The notes: a model not told the origin generated them from the letters alone. Positions 34,988-44,116 are shown, counted from the stretch's first letter. The stretch is DNA of 64,000 nt from Sutcliffiella halmapala (GCF_002019665.1 NZ_KV917375.1:2113175-2177174); one strand, 5' to 3'. Numbers and translations: made by a program.

Positions 34988-36106
34988 GTGAGAATTAAAG
35001 CAATAGAACCTACTCCGAGTCCAAATACGATGAAAGTTATCTTAGCTGAGGAATTACCAGCTGGTGCTCGTAATAATTATACAGCAGAAAATAGTTCACA
35101 AGCCCCGGAAATCATTCAGTCTATATTAACGATTGAAGGTGTGAAAGGTGTTTATCATGTGGCAGACTTTCTCGCGGTAGAGCGTAATGCAAGATACGAT
35201 TGGAAAACTATTTTAGCAGAGGTACGAAGCGCATTCGGTGAAACAGAAGAAGACAAGGACAACACTGGTGAAAATCCTCTAAGCGGTTATGGAGAGATAA
35301 AAGTTTTTGTACAATTGTTCCAAGGCATTCCTATGCAAGTTAAACTAACCGATGGAGAACAAGAAAAACGTGTCGGTTTACCTGAGCGATTTATGAACGC
35401 CGTTTTAACGGCACAAAACAATCAAGACAATGTTGTGTTAGAGCGTGAGTGGAAAGAACATGGTGTTCGTTACGGTGATCTCGAGGCAGTTGGTATCGAG
35501 ATTGTAGATGAAATAGCAGCAACATACAGTGAAGAGAGATTGCAAACCATGGCAAAGCATTCTGTTAGTGGCGAGAAAAATGTAATCAAGCAAAAACAGC
35601 GATATAAAGTAACATTAGAGATGCTAGATGATCCTGACTGGTCGAAACGATTTGCTGCATTAGACCAAATGAATCCGACAGAAGAAGACATACCAGTATT
35701 AGCAAAAGCACTTGAAGATGAGAAAGGTTCGATTCGTCGTTTAGCAACAGTGTACTTTGGGATGCTAGAAGATGCAGATATCTTACCTTATCTATATACT
35801 GCCTTAAAGGATAAATCCGTCACAGTAAGAAGAACAGCCGGTGATTGCCTCTCTGACTTAGGGAATGAAGCGGCAGTTCCAGCCATGATAGCAGCCTTAA
35901 AGGATAAGAATAAGTTAGTTCGCTGGAGAGCTGCAATGTTTTTATATGAGGTTGGAGATGAGACGGCGTTACCAGCCTTACATGAAGCGGAAAATGACTC
36001 GGAATTTGAAGTAGACATGCAAGTGAAAATGGCAATTCACCGTATTGAAGGTGGAGAAGAAGCAAAAGGGTCCGTTTGGAAGCAAATGACCGAACGAAAC
36101 AAATAA
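34988..36106 (+). CDS. ypgR: YpgR-like protein: NFU1 N-terminal domain plus HEAT repeats
   Basis: This 372-aa protein has an N-terminal scaffold-type domain like the NFU1 N-terminus (TPSPNTMKV, then VKGVYHVADFLAVER) and a C-terminal array of HEAT-like repeats (residues about 215-350). It belongs to the 'conserved virulence factor C' family of Staphylococcus. The function is unsettled; a role in protein interaction or Fe-S metabolism is inferred from the domains. GTG at 34988 follows AAAGGGAG. BrxA starts 15 bases downstream, as in B. subtilis. Confidence 0.85.
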   Translation: MRIKAIEPTPSPNTMKVILAEELPAGARNNYTAENSSQAPEIIQSILTIEGVKGVYHVADFLAVERNARYDWKTILAEVRSAFGETEEDKDNTGENPLSGYGEIKVFVQLFQGIPMQVKLTDGEQEKRVGLPERFMNAVLTAQNNQDNVVLEREWKEHGVRYGDLEAVGIEIVDEIAATYSEERLQTMAKHSVSGEKNVIKQKQRYKVTLEMLDDPDWSKRFAALDQMNPTEEDIPVLAKALEDEKGSIRRLATVYFGMLEDADILPYLYTALKDKSVTVRRTAGDCLSDLGNEAAVPAMIAALKDKNKLVRWRAAMFLYEVGDETALPALHEAENDSEFEVDMQVKMAIHRIEGGEEAKGSVWKQMTERNK

Positions 36107-36121
36107 AAGGAGGACACTATA

Positions 36122-36559
36122 ATGTCAATGGCTTATGAAGAATACATGAAACAAATGGTAAAACCAATGAGAGCTGAGTTAACGAGAGCAGGGTTCCAAG
36201 AGCTAACAACAACTGAAGAGGTCGAAGGTTTTTTTGATAAGGTTGAAGGAACTAGCCTAGTAGTCGTTAACTCTGTATGTGGATGTGCAGCTGGATTAGC
36301 ACGCCCTGCAGCAACACAGGCAGTAATTCAATCAGACAGCAGACCAGATCATCTTATCACAGTGTTTGCAGGCCAAGATAAAGAAGCTACTACAAAAATG
36401 AGAGAAATATTCGGTGACATCCCACCTTCCTCGCCTTCCATGGCAGTATTAAAGGGAAAAGAAGTCGTTCATTTCATCCATCGTCATGATATTGAATCAA
36501 ACTCAATGGAAAACATTATGAATAATTTGACAGAAGCTTTTAATCAGCACTGTAAATAA
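36122..36559 (+). CDS. brxA: Bacilliredoxin BrxA (YphP)
   Basis: This 145-aa thioredoxin-like protein has the diagnostic CGC active site at residues 53-55 (NSVCGCAAGLARP). It removes bacillithiol from mixed disulfides on proteins after oxidative or hypochlorite stress. GGAGG precedes the ATG. It is the last gene of the ypgR-brxA pair and is followed by a terminator. Its presence implies that the organism makes bacillithiol. Confidence 0.95.
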   Translation: MSMAYEEYMKQMVKPMRAELTRAGFQELTTTEEVEGFFDKVEGTSLVVVNSVCGCAAGLARPAATQAVIQSDSRPDHLITVFAGQDKEATTKMREIFGDIPPSSPSMAVLKGKEVVHFIHRHDIESNSMENIMNNLTEAFNQHCK

Positions 36560-36562
36560 AAA

Positions 36563-36597
36563 AAAGGGAAGTGTAGTTTTTCACACTTCCCTTTTTA
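36563..36597 (+). terminator. Terminator after brxA
   Basis: AAAGGGAAGTGT / ACACTTCCCTTTTT hairpin with a T run. Confidence 0.9.
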
Positions 36598-36701
36598 AAT
36601 GCCATCTTAAAACCCATTGCTAATTTCTCACGATCCCAAACAGTTGTTTAAAGATAACACTGCATTCACAAGATACGCACCTATGCAAAGAAAAGAAAAA
36701 T

Positions 36702-36908
36702 AGCACTATGGATAATGAAAAAGTGGACCGTCAAGTATCCCCGTTTCCCTTGATGATTGGAGTGCAAGGCGTGAGACTCCTGCGGGAGGAAGGGACAAGG
36801 GAGACCCCGAAGGCGAATTTGCCGAGGAGGCTCCCGGACCGCCCGCGATCGCTGCCACCTGGCACGGAGATCAAAAGGGTGTTTAATGTGCTATCTTTAT
36901 TTTCAAGT
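36702..36908 (-). repeat. GC-rich palindromic intergenic repeat, copy D (inverted)
   Basis: This copy lies in the opposite orientation to A-C. Its start (ATGGATAATGAAAAAGTGGACC) is the reverse complement of the right flank of copy C, and its end (TATTTTCAAG) matches the left end of copies B and C. The core is more diverged (CTCCCGGACC in place of the GTGGAG arm). No gene lies between the brxA terminator and 36951. Confidence 0.85.
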
Positions 36909-36950
36909 TAGCCATTGAACAGAACGAAGCAAGCACAAGGAGATAAAATT

Positions 36951-37730
36951 ATGATTGTAACAACAGCTGGAAGAACAAACCAAGAAATGATAGCACTTGC
37001 CCATCAAGTAGCAAAGGACTTGCAACTTCCATACATACAGCGAAACAAAAAATCAATTCTACATTTACAAACAGAACACAAAAAAGAAATACTGGTTATT
37101 GGAAAAGATCGATTCGAATGGTACCGACTAGGTCAAGATCAACCTCTATTCTTTCACCCCAATAGTGCAGCTTTCCGTGCAAAAAGATGGCTAGCTGGCG
37201 AGATTGAACCATTTCTGCAAGCAACACAATTAAAACAAGGAATGAGCTTTTTGGATGGTACGTTAGGACTAGCTTCTGACAGTATTATGGCAAGCCTTGC
37301 AACTGGTGTAAGTGGCAAAGTAACAGCTATTGAGGCAAATAAAATGCTTGCTTATCTTGTGAAAACAGGACTGCACGCTTGGGAAATGAAAAACGAAGAA
37401 ACAGAAGAGGCGATGAAACGAATCGAAGTAATACAAGGGAACCATCATGATATCTTACACACACTCCCTGACAACAGCTATGATGTTGTTTACTTTGATC
37501 CCATGTTTGAACAACAAATAGAGGAATCAACAGGAATTCATACTTTAAGAAGTGTGGCATATTACAATGATTTATCAGAGAATACACTTCAACAGGCATT
37601 AAGAGTAGCGAAGCAAAGAGTAGTGTTGAAGGACCATTGGCAGAGTCAGCGTTTTGAACGATTTGGATTTATAGTGATGAAACGAAAAACATCGAAATTT
37701 CATTATGGTTATTTGGAAAAAAACATTTAA
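36951..37730 (+). CDS. ypiP: Class I SAM methyltransferase YpiP (RsmJ-like)
   Basis: This 259-aa methyltransferase has LDGTLGLASDS as SAM motif I, a TAIEAN acidic loop and the catalytic-type DPMFE motif (YFDPMFEQ). This pattern is like RsmJ, which modifies a guanine in 16S rRNA; rRNA as substrate is inferred. ATG at 36951 is chosen for AAGGAGA nine bases upstream; the frame is open to 36915. Confidence 0.8.
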   Translation: MIVTTAGRTNQEMIALAHQVAKDLQLPYIQRNKKSILHLQTEHKKEILVIGKDRFEWYRLGQDQPLFFHPNSAAFRAKRWLAGEIEPFLQATQLKQGMSFLDGTLGLASDSIMASLATGVSGKVTAIEANKMLAYLVKTGLHAWEMKNEETEEAMKRIEVIQGNHHDILHTLPDNSYDVVYFDPMFEQQIEESTGIHTLRSVAYYNDLSENTLQQALRVAKQRVVLKDHWQSQRFERFGFIVMKRKTSKFHYGYLEKNI

Positions 37731-37786
37731 TTTGGGACATCCTAAAGTTGAAGAAGTTAGCATTTTCTAATGGGAGGTCTTATAAA

Positions 37787-37918
37787 GTGAGTGGAAAAAG
37801 AAAGAAACCAGGTAATGTAGGCTTATCGTCGCCTCAAGTAGAGGGTCAAGGAACTACCAACACGGAAATCGATGGTAAATCTTTATCTTCTAGTAGAAAG
37901 AGTAGTAAACGCAACTAA
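37787..37918 (+). CDS. Small basic protein, 43 aa
   Basis: A GTG start with GGGAGGT eleven bases upstream opens a 43-codon gene. The peptide is basic at both ends (GKRKK and RKSSKRN) with a polar Gly/Ser/Thr middle. The composition is like minor small acid-soluble spore proteins, but I do not recognise the family. It is followed at once by a strong terminator. Confidence 0.6.
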   Translation: MSGKRKKPGNVGLSSPQVEGQGTTNTEIDGKSLSSSRKSSKRN

Positions 37919-37919
37919 A

Positions 37920-37962
37920 AAAAGAAACTCGTGTTGGTATTACCACACGAGTTTCTTTTTTT
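37920..37962. terminator. Bidirectional terminator
   Basis: AAAGAAACTCGTGT / ACACGAGTTTCTTT with seven As before and seven Ts after serves the 43-aa gene on the plus strand and the 24-aa gene on the minus strand. Confidence 0.9.
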
Positions 37963-38035
37963 AGTCTACAAGACACAAATAAGTTAAGTACCCTAAAGTA
38001 ACAAAGCAACTTACAACGATTAAAACCTCAGCCAT
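37961..38035 (-). CDS. 24-aa single-helix membrane peptide
   Basis: Read on the minus strand, GGAGGTATTATAA leads directly into an ATG and a 24-codon gene. The product is one hydrophobic helix (residues about 4-22) ending in Asp. Size and shape recall KdpF-type or other membrane microproteins, but no kdp genes are near. It has a perfect ribosome site and a terminator immediately after its stop codon. Confidence 0.55.
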   Translation of the reverse strand: MAEVLIVVSCFVTLGYLTYLCLVD

Positions 38036-38330
38036 TTATAATACCTCCATTATGTACTCATATTACTAAATATTTAGGAAGAGCGTTAGTAATGTTTTCT
38101 TATAATAACGCTTTTCTTTAATATTAACAAAAAAAGCTAAATAAATGAACAAAAAAATATTATTAGGAAAAGGTGTTTAAAAAAGGAATGAAATTTGCTA
38201 CGAATTACCGGATGATTTTAAAGTAGAATCACAAAAACAAACACAAATTAATATAATTTTCTTACATTTATGATATACTAGATTTACTCCTTATATTTAA
38301 TGAATATACATAAGAGAAAGGGAGATTACC
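38036..38330. other. AT-rich gap before ypjP
   Basis: No gene is seen. AGCGTTA / TAACGCT near 38091-38117 could form a weak plus-strand hairpin followed by TTTTCTTT, although no plus-strand gene precedes it. GAGAAAGGGAG before 38331 is the ypjP ribosome site. Confidence 0.5.
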
Positions 38331-38921
38331 ATGCCGAAATGGTTAAAGAAATCATTAGTCGTCTTAATTACAGCACTGACATTCGGTACTGTTTCACCTC
38401 CTGCCTATTTAATAGCTGACGACAAATCCGATGATTCTAAATTTAGTAATATATCAAGTAAAGAGAATAATAGATTTGCTCCAGAACTCTATCATCCATT
38501 TGATTCTCAATTTTCAAAAGAACAATTTCTGGCATTAGCTGTGGAACAAGCAGAACTACAGAGTTTTGCCAAATTTGGATCACGAATTGGACCAAAAATA
38601 CAAGATGAATTTAAAGATGTAATCCTTCCGAAGATGGAAGAAGTAATTAATGACCTTGCTCAACAACACCCAGAAGAAGAGCTAAGTAATTTAACTATAT
38701 CTGAATCGCCTTCAGGTGGTAATGGTGAGAAAATTTTTCATATTTATAATGAAGTAACAGGACAAGATATTATTCGTTTCCACGTCAGAAAAGACAACCC
38801 GCCAAAAGAAGGGTACTGGTTTAATTTTCATTATCATACTTACCATGATGAATTTCAAGAGCATCATACTATAGGGTCTATCTTTTGGGCCAAAAACATG
38901 CCGCCTAAATGGTTAAGCTAA
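38331..38921 (+). CDS. ypjP: YpjP-like exported protein
   Basis: This 196-aa protein has an N-terminal signal-like segment (MPKWLKKSLVVLITALTFG) and a secreted or surface domain with several His-rich motifs (NFHYHTYHDEF, EHHTIGS) near the C-terminus. It matches B. subtilis YpjP, which lies beside ypjQ and thyB. The function is unknown; the histidines may bind metal. The ypjQ gene follows by 18 bases. Confidence 0.82.
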   Translation: MPKWLKKSLVVLITALTFGTVSPPAYLIADDKSDDSKFSNISSKENNRFAPELYHPFDSQFSKEQFLALAVEQAELQSFAKFGSRIGPKIQDEFKDVILPKMEEVINDLAQQHPEEELSNLTISESPSGGNGEKIFHIYNEVTGQDIIRFHVRKDNPPKEGYWFNFHYHTYHDEFQEHHTIGSIFWAKNMPPKWLS

Positions 38922-38939
38922 GAGAGAAAATGAGGGGTA

Positions 38940-39473
38940 ATGATGAGAAAATACACACTACAACAAATGAGAGAAACAGCAAAGAAAATGTTAGAGGATC
39001 GTGGTGTCACAATTAAAGATATAGCAGAAATCGTTTTGCTTCTGCAAAAAAGATATATTGTGGATGTAACCTTAGAGGATTGCATTCATAATGTTGAAAA
39101 AGTTTTAGAAAAAAGGGAAATAGTTCACGCAGTATTAACGGGCGTATCCTTAGATATATTGGCAGAAAAGAAACTCCTGCCTGAACCTTTACAATACTTA
39201 GTAGAAACGGATGAACCATTATATGGGATTGATGAAATAATTCCACTTTCTATTGTAAATGTATATGGTTCGATCGGCTTGACGAATTTCGGCTTTCTCG
39301 ATAAAGAAAAATTCGGGATTATTAAACGTTTAGATGAGCATGAAGGTGAGGAAGTTCACACTTTTATGGATGATATAGTCTGTGCACTAGCAGCAGCGGC
39401 AGCAAGTAGAATTGCTCACAGAACGAGAGATATTGAAGAAGCAGCGTTAAATGAGGAAGAGATAATTGTATAA
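38940..39473 (+). CDS. ypjQ: YpjQ, phosphatidylglycerophosphatase A-like protein
   Basis: This 177-aa protein belongs to the PgpA-related family (YpjQ/YutG). Visible conserved parts are SIGLTNFGFLDKEKFGI and the later DDIVCALAAAAASRI. It could dephosphorylate a lipid phosphate, but the Gram-positive soluble forms are not well proven. Two adjacent ATGs (38940, 38943) follow GAGGGG. A terminator follows. Confidence 0.78.
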   Translation: MMRKYTLQQMRETAKKMLEDRGVTIKDIAEIVLLLQKRYIVDVTLEDCIHNVEKVLEKREIVHAVLTGVSLDILAEKKLLPEPLQYLVETDEPLYGIDEIIPLSIVNVYGSIGLTNFGFLDKEKFGIIKRLDEHEGEEVHTFMDDIVCALAAAAASRIAHRTRDIEEAALNEEEIIV

Positions 39474-39488
39474 AGAACACTGTAGATG

Positions 39489-39523
39489 ACTTTCCGTTAT
39501 TACTTCGGAAGGTTCTTTTTTTT
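39489..39523 (+). terminator. Terminator after ypjQ
   Basis: CTTTCCG / CGGAAGG stem with an eight-base loop is followed by TTC and eight Ts. Confidence 0.8.
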
Positions 39524-39786
39524 GCAGAATAAGAAAGAAAAAAATAATTCATTGCCTATGTGTTTACTAAAGGGAGTTACGTAAAGACTCACTGCTGAAC
39601 TCAGTTCACACTATCATTAAAAATTGGAAATATTTTATTACCTTTTTTTAATAATATTAAACTTTCCTTACGAAAATAACATTTCAATTAAATAGATTGG
39701 TGGTATAATAAATTTATATTATCAGACAAAATGAATTTTCGAATAATTAACAACGTAGAATATCCAACAAGAGAAGGAGCAGGAAG
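39524..39786. other. Gap before the metallopeptidase gene
   Basis: No gene is seen. A plausible promoter is TTTCAA (39692-39697) with TATAAT (39714-39719), spacer 16. GAGAAGGAGCAGGAAG directly before 39787 holds the ribosome site. Confidence 0.45.
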
Positions 39787-40542
39787 ATGAATCGTCGAAT
39801 TTTAGCTATCATAATTTTATTAGTTTTTACAATTATTCCTGTTTATTGGAAAGCCTATGCAAGCTTAGATGCTATATCGCTAAAAGCCTATTATTCTCCT
39901 TCTCTTGATAATCATCTAAAGGAATTACCTAACAGAGAAATCATGAATGAGTTAGTGTATCTACCTTCAAGTAAGTTTTCTGAAAAAGAGGCAGCCTTAA
40001 TGATTCAGCGAGTTTCCAATATTCCTACTAATATCTTAGATGTACTTGTGCACCAAAATGTCCACCTTTACCTCTTTAATGGGAAGTTAACAGACGTTCA
40101 AGGGTTCGAACATTTACATGGGTCAAAACCAAGAGGATATAGTAACAATGGAGTAAATTGGGAAGAAGTACCAGGGATTGGTGGCTCAAAGCTTGTATTA
40201 GCGAAGATTGGCCATAGTAATAAAGGGATGGGGCACGGTTCCATAAATTTAGAAATACATGAGCTTGCACATTCAGTGGACCGATATGTATTAGGCAATG
40301 TCCGTTTAAATCAATCCTTTTTAAATGTTTGGAAAGAGGAAGCATCGCTTTTGTTCCCGGAGAAAAATTATTTTCTCCATTTTCCAGAAGAGTATTTTGC
40401 TGAAACCTTTGCTATGTATTATTTAAACGAGAAAACAAGGTTTGAACTCGCTATGAACGCGCCAAAAACCTTTTTGTTCATACAAAATATAGAGACGTTG
40501 CCGATCACAAATGAATTCATCGTATCAGGAAACCACCATTAA
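39787..40542 (+). CDS. Anthrax lethal factor-fold metallopeptidase, exported
   Basis: This 251-aa protein has a signal peptide or anchor (residues about 5-25) and one zinc-peptidase domain. HELAH is at residues 158-162 and YFAETFAMYY near 203-212 supplies the Glu ligand, a layout like the lethal factor C-terminal domain and the Pro-Pro endopeptidases (M34-like). Such small stand-alone forms are found in harmless Bacillaceae, so the match does not imply virulence. It is monocistronic with its own promoter and terminator. The substrate is unknown. Confidence 0.78.
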   Translation: MNRRILAIIILLVFTIIPVYWKAYASLDAISLKAYYSPSLDNHLKELPNREIMNELVYLPSSKFSEKEAALMIQRVSNIPTNILDVLVHQNVHLYLFNGKLTDVQGFEHLHGSKPRGYSNNGVNWEEVPGIGGSKLVLAKIGHSNKGMGHGSINLEIHELAHSVDRYVLGNVRLNQSFLNVWKEEASLLFPEKNYFLHFPEEYFAETFAMYYLNEKTRFELAMNAPKTFLFIQNIETLPITNEFIVSGNHH

Positions 40543-40573
40543 GCATTTCATCCTATATGAAATGCTTTTTTTC
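40541..40573 (+). terminator. Terminator after the metallopeptidase gene
   Basis: AAGCATTTCAT / ATGAAATGCTT perfect stem with seven Ts, overlapping the stop codon region. Confidence 0.9.
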
Positions 40574-40645
40574 TGTCTAGCGATTTATCCTACACGAAGT
40601 ATGGTAAAATAAAATGGTTGATTTTAGCCTAAGAGGTGAGGAAAA

Positions 40646-41440
40646 GTGAAGCAATATTTAGAACTTTGTAGTCATATTTTACATAATGGAACAAAAAAGG
40701 AAGATAGAACAGGTACAGGTACGATTAGTACATTCGGCTACCAAATGCGTTTTGACCTAGCGGAAGGATTCCCATTAGTAACGACAAAAAAGCTGCATTT
40801 AAAATCGATTGTTCATGAATTGTTATGGTTCTTAAGCGGAGATACCAATGTTAAGTACTTGCAAGAAAACGGGGTACGCATATGGAATGAGTGGGCGGAT
40901 GAAAATGGCGATTTAGGACCAGTTTATGGTTACCAATGGCGATCTTGGCCAACAGCAGACGGCAAAAGTATCGACCAAATTACGAATTTAATTGACCAAA
41001 TTAAGCAAAATCCAGATTCGAGAAGATTAATTGTTTCTGCTTGGAATGTAGCAAATGTTGATTCAATGGCTCTCCCTCCATGTCATACGATGTTTCAATT
41101 TTACGTTGCAGATGGGAAACTGTCATGTCAGCTTTATCAGCGTTCAGCCGATGTATTCCTAGGGGTTCCATTTAATATCCCATCTTATGCATTGTTAACG
41201 ATGATGGTTGCACAAGTATGTGACTTAGAACCTGGTGAATTTATCCATACTTTAGGAGATGCACATATATATTCTAATCATATCGAACAAGTTAAAATGC
41301 AGCTTGAACGAACACCAAAAGCACTACCTAAAATGGTGATTAACAAGGAAGTAAAATCAATATTTGATTTCAAATATGAAGATTTTAATTTAGTAGGCTA
41401 TGATCCTCATCCCCATATTAAAGGGGTTGTAAGTGTATGA
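40646..41440 (+). CDS. thyA: Thymidylate synthase (ThyA type)
   Basis: This 264-aa folate-dependent thymidylate synthase has the nucleophile Cys146 in [10 protein letters not shown] and the [13 protein letters not shown] dUMP-binding segment. The length equals the short ThyA/ThyB class. The GTG start is preceded by GAGGTGAGG. It overlaps dfrA by ATGA, so methylene-THF use and dihydrofolate recycling are coupled in one transcript. Confidence 0.96.
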   Translation: MKQYLELCSHILHNGTKKEDRTGTGTISTFGYQMRFDLAEGFPLVTTKKLHLKSIVHELLWFLSGDTNVKYLQENGVRIWNEWADENGDLGPVYGYQWRSWPTADGKSIDQITNLIDQIKQNPDSRRLIVSAWNVANVDSMALPPCHTMFQFYVADGKLSCQLYQRSADVFLGVPFNIPSYALLTMMVAQVCDLEPGEFIHTLGDAHIYSNHIEQVKMQLERTPKALPKMVINKEVKSIFDFKYEDFNLVGYDPHPHIKGVVSV

Positions 41441-41919
41441 TATCCATGATTGTTGCAACAGATAAAAATGGTTTAATCGGAAAAGATAATGATATGCCAT
41501 GGAGGCTTCCTGCTGATTTAGCTTATTTTAAGCAGGTTACAACAGGTTCAACAGTTATAATGGGAAGAAATACATTTGAGTCGATTGGAAAGCCGTTGCC
41601 TAATAGAAAGAATATCATCCTTTCAAGAGATAGCAATCTGCAAATTGAAGGCTGTGAAACATTGTCTTCAATAACGGAAGTGGAAAAAATGGCGAAACTA
41701 GATGAGGAAATTTTCATAGTTGGCGGAGCTAATATTTATAAACAATTATTACCGATTACGGAAACACTTTATCTTACGTTTATAGATGAAGAGTTCGAGG
41801 GTGATACTTTTTTCCCTAAAATAGACACCAAAGAATGGGAATTGATATCTAATGAAAAAGGTGTCAAAGATGAGAAGAACCCGTATGACTATTACTTCAA
41901 AGTGTATAAAAGAAAGTAA
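41437..41919 (+). CDS. dfrA: Dihydrofolate reductase
   Basis: This 160-aa enzyme has the active-site Asp27 ([12 protein letters not shown]), the GKDNDMPW loop and the [16 protein letters not shown]-binding segment. It regenerates tetrahydrofolate consumed by the preceding thymidylate synthase. The start overlaps the thyA stop by four bases. An acyltransferase gene follows 31 bases later. Confidence 0.96.
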   Translation: MISMIVATDKNGLIGKDNDMPWRLPADLAYFKQVTTGSTVIMGRNTFESIGKPLPNRKNIILSRDSNLQIEGCETLSSITEVEKMAKLDEEIFIVGGANIYKQLLPITETLYLTFIDEEFEGDTFFPKIDTKEWELISNEKGVKDEKNPYDYYFKVYKRK

Positions 41920-41950
41920 AAGGAATGTACTTGATTAGGGAGAGAACAAG

Positions 41951-42661
41951 ATGTTGCGAACTATTTGGTGGTTTATTTACTTTTTTGGTTATTTGATTTA
42001 TAGCTTACCAACGATAAAAAAAGTAAATAAGTTAGATCCATCAATGCCTGTAGAAAAACGAGATATTATTATCCATGAAAAACCAAAAACATGGGCAAAG
42101 AATTTAGTTAACATTACTGGATCTGAAATTAAAGTTATCGGGGAAGAAAAAATTCCGAAAGGACCAGTATTGTTCGTAAGTAATCATCAAGGAAATTTTG
42201 ATGTTCCAATACTAATTGGCTTCCTGAAAAAACCAGTAGGATTTATTTCAAAAGTGGAAGTACAGAAGATTCCATTCGTTTCAAAATGGATGGTGGCTAT
42301 GAATTGTGTATTCATTGATCGTAGAGATAGAAGAAAGGCTATTCAATCAATTAGAGAAGGTGTCTCGAGATTGAAAGAAGGACATTCCCTTGTGATTTTT
42401 CCAGAAGGGACAAGAAGTAAAGGGAATTCTATGGGAGAATTTAAGAAAGGTGGCTTGAGACTTGCTACTGAAAGTAAAGTTCCAGTAGTTCCAGTGACAA
42501 TCTCTGGTTCCTATAAAATCATGGAACGTAGCAAAGTAAGCTTTAAGGCAGCTAGAGTAACAGTCACAATAAATGATCCTATCTATTTACCTAAAGATGA
42601 AAAAGTTGATGGCACTGAATTAGGGAAATTAGTACAGGCTAAAATTCAAGAACACTTATAA
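41951..42661 (+). CDS. 1-acylglycerol-3-phosphate acyltransferase (PlsC family)
   Basis: This 236-aa membrane-associated acyltransferase has an N-terminal hydrophobic anchor and the catalytic NHQGNFD (H79-x4-D84) plus FPEGTRS at 150-156. It would acylate lysophosphatidic acid to phosphatidic acid. AGGGAGAG precedes the ATG. The order thyA-dfrA-acyltransferase resembles thyB-dfrA-ypkP of B. subtilis, where ypkP is the equivalent gene. Confidence 0.88.
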   Translation: MLRTIWWFIYFFGYLIYSLPTIKKVNKLDPSMPVEKRDIIIHEKPKTWAKNLVNITGSEIKVIGEEKIPKGPVLFVSNHQGNFDVPILIGFLKKPVGFISKVEVQKIPFVSKWMVAMNCVFIDRRDRRKAIQSIREGVSRLKEGHSLVIFPEGTRSKGNSMGEFKKGGLRLATESKVPVVPVTISGSYKIMERSKVSFKAARVTVTINDPIYLPKDEKVDGTELGKLVQAKIQEHL

Positions 42662-42843
42662 TGAAGTCACAACTTGGGTTATATAGTGAGCTGCACTGAC
42701 TAACTCTCGACAATTCTAACTTTATCCTTAAAAAACTATCGAAATTAGTTGAAAGATGTTTTATTTTGTCACACTAAATAGTAACACTTGTAAGAAAATT
42801 TAGGTTATAATATAACAAACGGGTGAAAAAGAGGATTGATATT

Positions 42844-43095
42844 TTGCTATGGAAAAGCCTAGAGTTCACGATTGAAAAGGGACAGAAGGTAAAAGTCATT
42901 GAAATTCCAGTATTGGAGGACGATAGCACATATCACTTTATGGTTCGTGTAAGGCTACAATCATTTATAGCAAAAATACTTTCAGAAAAAGAACCGAAGC
43001 AAGTATATTCATTTCGGGAATACCTTCAAAAAGTATTAAAGTGGCCAGACTATTGTAATGTTATAAAATCAGATATCCTAAAAAATAATGCTTGA
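42844..43095 (+). CDS. ypmP: YpmP-like protein (DUF2535)
   Basis: This 83-aa soluble protein has the recognisable DUF2535 pattern: KSLEF, then KVKVIEIPVLEDDS and YSFREYLQKVLKWPDY. The frame is open to GTG 42823, but TTG at 42844 fits the AGAGGA site nine bases upstream and gives the 83-residue length recalled for B. subtilis YpmP. The function is unknown. A terminator follows. Confidence 0.8.
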   Translation: MLWKSLEFTIEKGQKVKVIEIPVLEDDSTYHFMVRVRLQSFIAKILSEKEPKQVYSFREYLQKVLKWPDYCNVIKSDILKNNA

Positions 43096-43120
43096 AGAAA
43101 GCAATATGCTATAATATGAA

Positions 43121-43151
43121 GACAGGGATAATATCCCTGTTATTTTTTTTG
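43121..43151 (+). terminator. Terminator after ypmP
   Basis: ACAGGGATA / TATCCCTGT with a short loop is followed by TA and eight Ts. Confidence 0.9.
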
Positions 43152-43273
43152 TCTAAAATGCGAAGATTTATCTAGAACGCGCTAGAAATGTCGAAATCTA
43201 AGATAATTTTGTTTTAACAAGCTTAAATTGTAGGTATAATAAAGCATAAGGCTATATTTGGGGAAGTGAATTC

Positions 43274-44116
43274 ATGACAAATGTAAAAATAGTGACGGAT
43301 TCTACAATCGATATTGATCAATCCATCATTGATAATCTAAACATTGAAGTTGTACCATTATCCATCATCATTGATGGGCATTCATACATAGACAGGTTTG
43401 GGATAAAGCCTGATGAATTTATGAATAAAATGAAAGTCTCAAAAGAGTTACCTAAAAGTTCTCAACCTGCAGTTGGAACATTTGTAGAAGTGTATAATCG
43501 TTTAGGAGCAGATGGGAGCAAAGTTCTATCCATCCATATGACTGGTGGAATGAGTGGAACAGTTTCTTCTGCAGAAAGCGCTTCTAATATGTCGGATTCT
43601 GATGTAACGGTTGTCGATTCTCGCTTTATATCTTTTGCTTTATCATTTCAAGTGGTAGAAGCTGCAAAGATGGCGAAAGAAGGAAAAACAATCGAGGAGA
43701 TCTTAGTAAGACTAGATGAGGTACAAAAACATACCAACTTGTATCTTATGGTTGATACATTAGAAAACTTGGTTAAGGGTGGAAGAATTGGAAGGGGCAA
43801 GGCATTGATTGGTTCCCTATTAAATATTAAACCAATTGCGTCACTTGCTGATGGTGTTTATACTCCAGTAAATAAAGTGAGAAGCCACTCACAAGTTATT
43901 AAATTCTACACAAAACAATTTAAAGAAGATATAGCAGGGAAAAAGGTAAAAGGTGTAGGAATCGCACATGCAGGCTGCATAAAATTAGCCCAAACATTAA
44001 AAGATGCTATACAAGAGGTTTCTGGTTTCGAGGATACTCAAATTTCTTTTACAACTCCAGTTATCTCCACACATACTGGACCAGGTGCACTTGCTTTAAT
44101 GTATCACGCAGAATAA
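43274..44116 (+). CDS. DegV family fatty-acid-binding protein (second copy)
   Basis: This 280-aa DegV-fold protein has VTDSTIDI, SSQPAVGTFVE, HMTGGMSGTVSS and the lipid-pocket segment KGGRIGRGKALIG. It is the same length as the copy at 31064-31906 but clearly diverged, so it is an old paralogue that may prefer a different fatty acid. ATG follows GGGGAAG. It is monocistronic with a terminator. Confidence 0.9.
   Translation: MTNVKIVTDSTIDIDQSIIDNLNIEVVPLSIIIDGHSYIDRFGIKPDEFMNKMKVSKELPKSSQPAVGTFVEVYNRLGADGSKVLSIHMTGGMSGTVSSAESASNMSDSDVTVVDSRFISFALSFQVVEAAKMAKEGKTIEEILVRLDEVQKHTNLYLMVDTLENLVKGGRIGRGKALIGSLLNIKPIASLADGVYTPVNKVRSHSQVIKFYTKQFKEDIAGKKVKGVGIAHAGCIKLAQTLKDAIQEVSGFEDTQISFTTPVISTHTGPGALALMYHAE

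Noticed and set aside
36708-36911. 67-codon plus-strand frame in repeat copy D
   Set aside because: It is the same repeat-derived peptide as in the other copies, with no ribosome site and no conserved length.
39787-40542. Lethal-factor-like gene considered as a toxin of a pathogenicity island
   Set aside because: There is only a catalytic-type domain, no receptor-binding or translocation part, and the surroundings are housekeeping genes in the expected Bacillus order.
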